Positions 5,089-10,316 of a stretch of 10,316 nucleotides of DNA are shown piece after piece. Within the stretch, counting starts at the first letter, position 1; every line of letters begins with the position of its first letter. The notes below the pieces were generated by a model. That model had not been told where the DNA came from. It did not search any database and was given only the letters and a program-made list of their open reading frames with translations. Made by a program: the position numbers and the translations under genes. The stretch is taken from NCBI GenBank assembly GCA_030655095.1, contig JAURWF010000037.1:1-10316 (forward strand). The letters run 5' to 3'. The stretch is from a bacterium. Its GTDB lineage: Bacteria > Patescibacteriota > Patescibacteriia > Patescibacteriales > GWC2-42-12.

Positions 5089-7419
5089 CTAATTTAATTT
5101 TAATCCTGAAAGAAGTTTAGTAAACTCAGTTAAGGATTTATTATACACATCCTTATTGTCAAAATATACAGTTAAATTTATATTTAATCTATAATTGCCT
5201 ATTTTAATATAATAATCCCTATCAAAAGCTAAAATTTTATTTTGGCTTACGTTCTTCTCAATTCCATCTATCTGTACTGCGTTTACTTTATTATTTAATT
5301 TTACCCCTTTTGCTGTTTTATTAATTTCAAATTTATAGTCTAAACTCTTTGCTTGTTGATTTAAAAAATCTGTTTTATCCTTTTGCATATTAATAAATTC
5401 ATCATCACTCAAGCCCATCTCATCCCCACTTATTTTCTCCACATTAAAACTTACATAAGCCTCATTTATTTTTTTATTGTAAATATGTATCAGCTCTGTC
5501 TTATTATTTATTGTCAATATTGCCCAATTATTATTAGTATTAATTGAAAATTTTGGTAAAAAATTTTTATACGATTTCATTTCTAAATAATTTGGCTTTA
5601 TTTTTTTTATCTTAATACTTTTTATAATATCATCTACAATCTTTTTGTCTTTATCATTTTTACCATATCCATATTCAATCCATACCAAATAATTATTAAG
5701 TGGGAGGACATAACCATTCATTATCTTGCTAGCCACTGTTAGTGTCATTCGCTTAGCTTTTACTCCATCAATATTAACATCTTTTTCTTTTGTAAATTTT
5801 ATTAAGCTAGAAACTCCGGCTTCATTAAAAACGCGTTTTAATCTTGCCTTTGTAGCATTAAGTGGTAATTCATACGGAGTTTTAAGCATATTAACAACAA
5901 CATAACCACTATTTCGATCGTTTTTATTTGAAATACTAACATTTTCTTCAGACAAATGCGTAAATGTCCAATCAGTTGGCTTTGTAACTCTAAAAGATGG
6001 ATAACGATTAATGTATAAATTACTTTTCTCTAAAATTCTTTGTTTTTTAGTTAACTCAGCTAACCAATCAAACAGCTTGCTATTTTCCGGTTTTTTATTA
6101 ATATTAGCATTTACCCAATCATTAATAGAATTAACACTTAAAATATATCCCAAATCTCCCGATAAATCAGAATATACTTGAGTAGTTATACCAATAACTT
6201 CTCCTACATTATTTAATGCGGCGCCACCAGAGCTACCATAAGAAACCACTGCATCCGTCTTAATCCATTGATTATCATATTTTTCAATTTTACCACTAAC
6301 AATACCGCTGGTAACGGTTATAGTATCGTCTCCAATCGCCGGAAAACCAGCAGCAATAACTTGATCATTAATATTTGTTAAATCACTAGAACTTAACTTT
6401 AAAGGCTTAAACGGAATTAATGCACTACCTCCAGTGCGACTAACAATCTGCAATAAGGCCAAATCCTTATCTTCATCTCTAGCTATAACTTTCGCCAAAT
6501 AATCACATAATGGTTTTTTATTTACTTCTTTAACAATACAAACTTGATAAGACGCATCATACAAACTATTATCTATTTCACTTCTGGTTGAAATAACATG
6601 ATCGTTAGTCAAGACAATACCACTAGATGAAATAACTACGCCCGAGCCCTCAGCAACTGCCTCTAACCCACCATAATTAGATAAGTTATAACTTCTTATT
6701 TTTACTATAGACTGGTTAAATTCATTATTTTGAACAACAACAGGAACGCTCTGTGTATTAATGTTAGTTGTTTGCTGACTAGTGTTTATTATTGGAACTG
6801 CTGCATTATTAGCGGGAATAGTTAATATCGGCTGCTCAACAAGCCCTAATTTTTTTCTTGCTTCTGCACATCCTTGGCTATTACACGAATTAGGGACAGT
6901 TGAACCATAACGAAGAGAACCAACAAGTTTTGGAGATTGTTCATTAATATCATTTGACTTTGGCTCACAAATTTGTACAAAATCAATAGCAGCTCTTTCT
7001 AAAATTCCATTATTTACTACATATTCATGCACATAAAAAGCGCCTAAAATTCTATTACATCCACGTCCATTACCACCGATATCTAAACCATTATAAGAAT
7101 CTCTAAAAGGAAGTCTTTTGGCAGGAGAATAAAGCCCTGGCACTAACTTTTTACCATCTTCACTGGCAAAACCAAATGACAAATTAGATATATCAAAACT
7201 ACTTACATTAAAATTAACCATAGTTTCATTAGCCTGCGATACAGTAATTTTAGAGTTATTAATATCAGAAAAATCCCATGACTTATTTTGACCTATATAA
7301 TCTCCTAAATCACTTTGAGCAATAATTTTAAAAGCTGTTTTTTGATCAGTTGCTTTTATGCACAAAACAGGAATAAAAAACATAACAAGTGTCATAACAA
7401 TTATCATTTTATTTTTCAT
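5089..7419 (-). CDS. secreted trypsin-like (S1C/HtrA-type) serine protease with extra N- and C-terminal domains
   Basis: The protein has 776 residues. A hydrophobic signal segment covers about 4-21 (MIIVMTLVMFFIPVLC); the cysteine lacks a proper lipobox. Residues 38-175 form an N-terminal domain with GLDIGGNGRGCN, GAFYVHEYVV and AAIDFVQICE. The protease domain is at about 235-440, with a complete triad: His274 in TNDHV, Asp319 in KDLALLQI, and Ser397 in YGSSGGA (oxyanion-hole motif GSSGG in place of GNSGG). There is no PDZ domain as in HtrA. Two related C-terminal units, about 465-610 and 615-776, each begin like a PsbP/Mog1-type fold (SFRVTKPTDWTF; FSINTNNNWAIL). It probably acts outside the cytoplasm in protein quality control or in processing external proteins. 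It lies downstream of the tRNA genes with 74 AT-rich bases and no clear promoter. Confidence 0.85.
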   Translation of the reverse strand: MKNKMIIVMTLVMFFIPVLCIKATDQKTAFKIIAQSDLGDYIGQNKSWDFSDINNSKITVSQANETMVNFNVSSFDISNLSFGFASEDGKKLVPGLYSPAKRLPFRDSYNGLDIGGNGRGCNRILGAFYVHEYVVNNGILERAAIDFVQICEPKSNDINEQSPKLVGSLRYGSTVPNSCNSQGCAEARKKLGLVEQPILTIPANNAAVPIINTSQQTTNINTQSVPVVVQNNEFNQSIVKIRSYNLSNYGGLEAVAEGSGVVISSSGIVLTNDHVISTRSEIDNSLYDASYQVCIVKEVNKKPLCDYLAKVIARDEDKDLALLQIVSRTGGSALIPFKPLKLSSSDLTNINDQVIAAGFPAIGDDTITVTSGIVSGKIEKYDNQWIKTDAVVSYGSSGGAALNNVGEVIGITTQVYSDLSGDLGYILSVNSINDWVNANINKKPENSKLFDWLAELTKKQRILEKSNLYINRYPSFRVTKPTDWTFTHLSEENVSISNKNDRNSGYVVVNMLKTPYELPLNATKARLKRVFNEAGVSSLIKFTKEKDVNIDGVKAKRMTLTVASKIMNGYVLPLNNYLVWIEYGYGKNDKDKKIVDDIIKSIKIKKIKPNYLEMKSYKNFLPKFSINTNNNWAILTINNKTELIHIYNKKINEAYVSFNVEKISGDEMGLSDDEFINMQKDKTDFLNQQAKSLDYKFEINKTAKGVKLNNKVNAVQIDGIEKNVSQNKILAFDRDYYIKIGNYRLNINLTVYFDNKDVYNKSLTEFTKLLSGLKLN

Positions 7420-7493
7420 AGATTTTAAAGCAAAAATACTTTTTAATTTTTATATATTTAATTTATATATTTAAACTTAAAATTCTTTTTTTG

Positions 7494-7564
7494 CGCGGGT
7501 AGTAGGAATCGAACCCACGCAAAAGGTTTTGGAGACCTTTGTACTACCATTATACGACACCCGC
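7494..7564 (-). tRNA. trnW: tRNA-Trp (anticodon CCA)
   Basis: The acceptor GCGGGTG pairs with TACCCGC (one G-U), and the discriminator is G, as usual for bacterial tRNA-Trp. The anticodon stem AAGGT/ACCTT holds the loop CTCCAAA, with anticodon CCA at 7532-7530. The T arm is GTGGG-TTCGATT-CCTAC. CCA is not encoded. It reads UGG only and gives no sign of a recoded UGA. Confidence 0.95.
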
Positions 7565-7573
7565 AAAAACTAA

Positions 7574-7778
7574 TTCATAAAGTCAAATTTATAAAATCTA
7601 AAATCCTTCACAAATTTTTGACTTTTAAAACTTTAAGTTTTTATTCACTGTGCCCGGGGCGGGACTTGAACCCGCACGGAGTTTCCCCCAAGAGATTTTA
7701 AGTCTCTCGTGTATACCATTTCACCACCCGGGCAATTTTAGTTCATAAAGTCAAAAGTTAAAAGTTCATAAAGTCAAA
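7574..7778. repeat. three copies of a 14-bp spacer repeat between RNA genes
   Basis: TTCATAAAGTCAAA occurs at 7574-7587, 7742-7755 and 7765-7778, on both sides of tRNA-Leu. It shares the word ATAAAGTC (GACTTTAT on the other strand) with the neighbouring 9-bp array at 7799, including its variant unit CTTTATGGA. Confidence 0.85.
7651..7733 (-). tRNA. trnL: tRNA-Leu (anticodon UAA)
   Basis: The acceptor GCCCGGG/CCCGGGC is perfect, with discriminator A. The anticodon stem AGAGA/TCTCT holds the loop CTTAAAA, with anticodon TAA at 7700-7698. A long variable arm around GGGGGAAACTCC marks it as class II, as expected for leucine. The T arm is GCGGG-TTCAAGT-CCCGC. CCA is not encoded. It decodes UUA, likely a very common codon here. 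Confidence 0.95.
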
Positions 7779-7798
7779 TTATAAAACAAACTACATAA

Positions 7799-7852
7799 CT
7801 TTACAGGCTTTACAGACTTTACAGACTTTATGGACTTTACAGACTTTACAGA
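7799..7852. repeat. 9-bp tandem repeat CTTTACAGA, six units
   Basis: Units start at 7799, 7808, 7817, 7826, 7835 and 7844. Four read CTTTACAGA, one CTTTACAGG and one CTTTATGGA. A partial unit and a T-run follow, ending 1 base from the 3' end of tmRNA. On the transcribed strand it is the spacer directly downstream of tmRNA. Confidence 0.93.
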
Positions 7853-7860
7853 CTTTTTTG

Positions 7861-8242
7861 TGGAGATGGTGGGAGTTGAACCCACGTCTAATAAATCTTA
7901 AAAAACATATTTACAGGATTAGCACGGCTTAATTTTTCACTGTTAGCATCAAAGCCGAACAAAAGTGCTAACAGCTAGTTCTAAAAGTTTCAGCTAATTA
8001 ACTAGAACAATTAATTAACCTATTCTAATAAATGACACCTGCTTGCGGATATTAGAAATCACCGGGCAGATGGTTACGGCTATTAGGCTGTAACAGTGGC
8101 TAAAGCTGGAATGCGAAAAGCAAACGCAACTTTGCCAAATAAGTTTTTTGCACTTATGTTTTTTTAGCGTGATTAACGTGCCAGCTAAAACGCACGCCCT
8201 GAATATTTCTTAAGTATTTTATTATCGATGCCTAGCATCCCC
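7861..8242 (-). ncRNA. ssrA: tmRNA (transfer-messenger RNA)
   Basis: This 382-nt one-piece tmRNA rescues stalled ribosomes. The tRNA-like ends are clear: 5' GGGGATG pairs with 3' CATCTCC, the discriminator is A at 7861, and the T arm is GTGGG-TTCAACT-CCCAC. CCA is not encoded. Upstream of the message, CGTGC (8196-8192) pairs with GCACG (8181-8177) and TTTTAGC (8190-8184) with GCTAAAA (8168-8162), a classic PK1 pseudoknot. The resume codon is GCA at 8151-8149. The tag has 22 residues, beginning AKNLFGKV and ending ALATVTA, followed by tandem stops TAA TAG (8085-8080). The partner gene smpB lies 67 bases upstream. The tag does not end in the usual LAA. Confidence 0.95.
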
Positions 8243-8262
8243 AAATTCAATTAACAATTATC

Positions 8263-8308
8263 AATTACGAATTACAAATTAAATTACTAAATTTCATAAT
8301 TCGTAATT
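8263..8308. repeat. 12-bp inverted repeat between smpB and tmRNA
   Basis: AATTACGAATTA (8263-8274) and TAATTCGTAATT (8297-8308) are perfect complements around a 22-base AT-rich loop, abutting the smpB stop. There is no U-run after the stem, so it is a poor terminator; it may be a processing site or a decayed repeat. The tmRNA promoter, if separate, must lie here, but I cannot define it. Confidence 0.75.
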
Positions 8309-8309
8309 C

Positions 8310-8768
8310 CTACTTTGTTAAAGTTCTAAGATCTCTTTCAATATCTCGTTTCTTTATTGCTTCTCGTTTATCGTACTTTTTTTTACCTTTAGCAAGAGCG
8401 AATTCTAATTTAATGAAACTATGATTAGTATATATTTTTAATGGCACTAGTGTCAAGCCAACTTCACGAGTTTTATCAATTAAACGTCTAATTTCTTTCT
8501 TCTTAAGTAAAATTTTTCTTGATCGAGTTGGATTATATTCTGTTAAAGAACTAGCGTATTTATATTGAGAAATATGTGCGTTAATTAAATACAGCTCTGG
8601 TAATATTTTGCCTGCTAATTTTTTAAAAACAACATAACTTCCAATTAAATTTATTTGGCCATTTTTTACAGCTTTAACTTCATGCCCAAATAAAACCATT
8701 CCGGCTTCAAAAGTTTCCAAAACCTCATAATCAAAATGAGCCCTTTTATTAACAGCTAAAACAGGCAT
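8310..8768 (-). CDS. smpB: SmpB, tmRNA-binding protein
   Basis: SmpB binds the tRNA-like part of tmRNA and delivers it to stalled ribosomes. The 152 residues match the family's usual length. Features seen are an N-terminal VNKRAHFDYEVLETFEAGMVL strand pair, GHEVKAVKNGQINLIGSYV at about 28-46 (family form GTEVKSLR), ELYLINAHISQY, NPTRSRKILLKKKEI at about 79-93, and the basic tail GKKKYDKREAIKKRDIERD at about 128-146, which folds in the decoding centre. The tail is complete. It sits between trigger factor (57 bases upstream) and tmRNA (67 bases downstream) on the same strand. The ATG is chosen because residues 6 onward match the family start. No Shine-Dalgarno is present; the leader is an 8-bp repeat. 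Confidence 0.97.
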   Translation of the reverse strand: MPVLAVNKRAHFDYEVLETFEAGMVLFGHEVKAVKNGQINLIGSYVVFKKLAGKILPELYLINAHISQYKYASSLTEYNPTRSRKILLKKKEIRRLIDKTREVGLTLVPLKIYTNHSFIKLEFALAKGKKKYDKREAIKKRDIERDLRTLTK

Positions 8769-8773
8769 ATTAA

Positions 8774-8805
8774 ATTAGCTTATTAGCTTATTAGCGTATT
8801 AGTAA
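8774..8805. repeat. 8-bp tandem repeat ATTAGCTT, four units
   Basis: Units ATTAGCTT, ATTAGCTT, ATTAGCGT and ATTAGTAA run in register from 8774 and fill the smpB leader. Related AAGCTA words continue to 8828, the stop of the trigger factor gene. Confidence 0.88.
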
Positions 8806-8825
8806 ATTTCTAAGAAGCTAAAAAG

Positions 8826-10112
8826 CTATTTTTTAATATTCCACTCTTTTAATTTTTCTAGAACTTTTTTGCCAGTTATATTATTTATTAAATAATCTTT
8901 ATATGCTTGACTTGTTATTCTCTCTTTAATATCGTCCTTGTCCCCATACTGTTTTAATAATTTTTCAACTTCATCTTCAACTTCTTTATCTGTTGCTATT
9001 ATCTTCTCGGTATGAGCAATTGCGCGAATAACTAAAGAAACTTTAACTCGCTTGATCGCATCAGGCAATATTTCCAATATCAGTTGATTCTTGGTTTTTT
9101 TAAGATGACTTAAATAATCATCAAATTTACCACCTTGACTAGTCACGCCATATTCAAGCTCTGACATCATAACTTCAGCCTCATGATTAATTAATGACTC
9201 TGGAATATCGCCAAAATTAGCAAGATTAATAATTTTTTCCATCATCGCTTTTTCAGTTTTTTGCTCTTCTTCCTGCTCTTTTTCAGCCAATATACTTTTT
9301 TTAATATTGCTTTCTAACTCAGCCATATTTGATAAACCAAAAGTTTTAGCAAATTCCTCATTAGTTTCTGGCAACTCTCTTTGATAAATTTCCTCAATCT
9401 TTACTCTAAAATCAACTAATTTTCCTGCTAAATGCGCTTGATGAAAATCGCTTGGATAAGGCAAGCTAAATTCTCTAATATCGCTACGTTGAGCGCCAAT
9501 TAATTTATTACCAAAACCTTGCACAACATAATCTTTTCCAATAATAACAGCTGTCCCCTTCCCCTGTCCGCCTTCAACAGGCACTTTATCAATAAACATT
9601 TCAATATTTACAAGGACTTTATCACCTTCTTTAATGACTGTTTCAGATATTTTTTCAACACAACGAGTCTCTTGTAAATGACTAATTATTTTTTTTACTT
9701 CTTCATCTTTAACTTCAGATTTAGCCAACTGAACTTTAGCGTTTTTATAATCCCCTAAAACAACTTCTGGCAATATTGTAATAACTGCTTTATATTCTAA
9801 CGGATTATTAGGGGCCAATTTAGTAATATCAATTTGTGGTTGTCCAACTAATTGTTCTGTAATTTGTTCCTTAATGGCCTTCCCAAGCGTTTTATCAATA
9901 GCAATTCTGGCAGATGTTTCTAAAATAGACATCTCGCCAATTTTACTTTTTAATATTTCATAAGACGCTTTTCCAGGTCTAAACCCTTCTATTTTTACTT
10001 CTTGAGAAAGTTTAATAACTCCACGATTGATATATGGCAAAAATTCTTCAACTGTTAATTCAACTAATAATTCGACTTGCGATTTACCAAGATCTTTTTT
10101 TTGTACATTCAT
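8826..10112 (-). CDS. tig: trigger factor, ribosome-associated chaperone and peptidyl-prolyl isomerase
   Basis: Trigger factor docks at the ribosomal exit tunnel and shields nascent chains. At 428 residues it is near the family's usual 430-450. The N-terminal ribosome-binding domain (1 to about 120) carries the signature IEGFRPGKAS at 41-50, where most homologues have GFRxGKxP, so the proline after the motif is replaced by serine. The FKBP-like domain spans about 162-245 (EGDKVLVNIEMFIDKVPVE, then VVQGFGNKLIGAQ). The C-terminal helical chaperone arms (about 246-428) are Lys/Glu-rich, with PESLINHEAEVMMSEL typical of the family. A candidate promoter at 10152-10180 precedes it. smpB and tmRNA follow on the same strand without an obvious terminator, so the three may be co-transcribed. 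Confidence 0.96.
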   Translation of the reverse strand: MNVQKKDLGKSQVELLVELTVEEFLPYINRGVIKLSQEVKIEGFRPGKASYEILKSKIGEMSILETSARIAIDKTLGKAIKEQITEQLVGQPQIDITKLAPNNPLEYKAVITILPEVVLGDYKNAKVQLAKSEVKDEEVKKIISHLQETRCVEKISETVIKEGDKVLVNIEMFIDKVPVEGGQGKGTAVIIGKDYVVQGFGNKLIGAQRSDIREFSLPYPSDFHQAHLAGKLVDFRVKIEEIYQRELPETNEEFAKTFGLSNMAELESNIKKSILAEKEQEEEQKTEKAMMEKIINLANFGDIPESLINHEAEVMMSELEYGVTSQGGKFDDYLSHLKKTKNQLILEILPDAIKRVKVSLVIRAIAHTEKIIATDKEVEDEVEKLLKQYGDKDDIKERITSQAYKDYLINNITGKKVLEKLKEWNIKK

Positions 10113-10151
10113 AAAGATAGAGTTTAAATTTACTTTTTTAAATATTATTAC

Positions 10152-10180
10152 TTTATATACAAGTATTTTATATTAACCAA
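10152..10180 (-). promoter_or_regulatory. candidate sigma-70 promoter of trigger factor
   Basis: On the minus strand TTGGTT (10180-10175), a 17-base spacer and TATAAA (10157-10152) lie 39 bases before the ATG. Spacing is ideal and both boxes are close to consensus. Confidence 0.5.
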
Positions 10181-10188
10181 AACTAAAA

Positions 10189-10230
10189 GTCAATAAAAAA
10201 ACAGGAGCTGAACTCCTGTTTTTTATTGAC
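10189..10230. terminator. strong symmetric hairpin terminator
   Basis: The ACAGGAG/CTCCTGT stem with a CTGAA loop is flanked by A- and T-runs that pair further, so GTCAAT...ATTGAC extends the symmetry over about 42 bases with one unpaired base. It works in both directions. By position it probably ends a gene entering from beyond the right edge and insulates trigger factor. Confidence 0.88.
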
Positions 10231-10268
10231 ACTTATTTTTTTACTTTAGCAATTGTTCACATTTCCAT

Positions 10269-10316
10269 CCACTTTGTCATCTCGAACCCCGTAAATTTCC
10301 CCACTTTGTCATCTCG
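10269..10316 (+). repeat. 32-bp tandem repeat with GTCAT core, running off the window
   Basis: CCACTTTGTCATCTCG occurs at 10269-10284 and again at 10301-10316, a 32-base period. The first unit continues AACCCCGTAA, matching the GTCATCTCGAACCC hairpin at 2534-2568. The array is cut by the window edge, so its copy number is unknown. Confidence 0.85.

Noticed and set aside
7362..7379. Protease as a lipoprotein (Cys20 in FIPVLC)
   Set aside because: The residue before the cysteine is Leu, where a lipobox needs Gly, Ala or Ser.
8158..8168. Alternative tmRNA message starting GCT AAA AAA ACA TAA
   Set aside because: It lies in the 3' strand of pseudoknot PK1 and stops after four codons; the frame from GCA at 8151 gives a family-like NLFGKV tag and tandem stops.
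10258..10316. Short minus-strand open frame entering from the right edge
   Set aside because: It consists almost entirely of the 32-bp repeat and stops at once; the terminator at 10189-10230 shows the upstream gene ends near here, but no gene end can be identified.

Overview
The window is about 10.3 kb of very AT-rich bacterial DNA. It probably comes from a member of the Candidate Phyla Radiation (Patescibacteria, Parcubacteria-like). The case rests on four points: an ECF sigma factor paired with a DUF5667-type membrane protein, a secreted DUF5666-like protein, very AT-rich leaders without recognisable Shine-Dalgarno sequences, and intergenic DNA full of short repeats. The lineage is inferred from gene content, not from a marker phylogeny.

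Layout from left to right. Positions 3-164 look like the 3' end of a plus-strand gene cut by the window edge, and its last codons lie in a tandem repeat. Positions 208-1702 (minus) are a two-gene unit, an ECF sigma factor followed one base later by a single-pass membrane protein, its likely regulator. Positions 1703-2145 hold a possible ECF-type promoter and three large palindromes. Positions 2146-2436 (plus) encode a small helix-turn-helix protein. Positions 2432-2737 appear to be two nested miniature inverted-repeat elements, each with its own target-site duplication. Positions 2863-4377 (plus) encode a secreted protein with four repeated beta-rich units. A terminator shared with the convergent HU gene (4502-4783, minus) follows. 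Positions 5089-7419 (minus) encode a large secreted trypsin-like protease.

The right part is a minus-strand housekeeping block, read right to left: trigger factor (10112-8826), SmpB (8768-8310), tmRNA (8242-7861), tRNA-Leu(UAA) and tRNA-Trp(CCA). It groups a nascent-chain chaperone with both dedicated components of trans-translation. The right edge has a strong symmetric hairpin terminator, then the start of another tandem repeat.

The most unusual feature is the intergenic DNA. At least five repeat types are present: GTCAT-headed hairpins at four places, TTTAGTCCACG palindromes, 9-bp CTTTACAGA units, 8-bp ATTAGCTT units, and the nested inverted-repeat elements. I see no CRISPR array, phage module or recognisable defence operon. 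No transposase gene is present, so the mobile-looking elements would need to be moved in trans.
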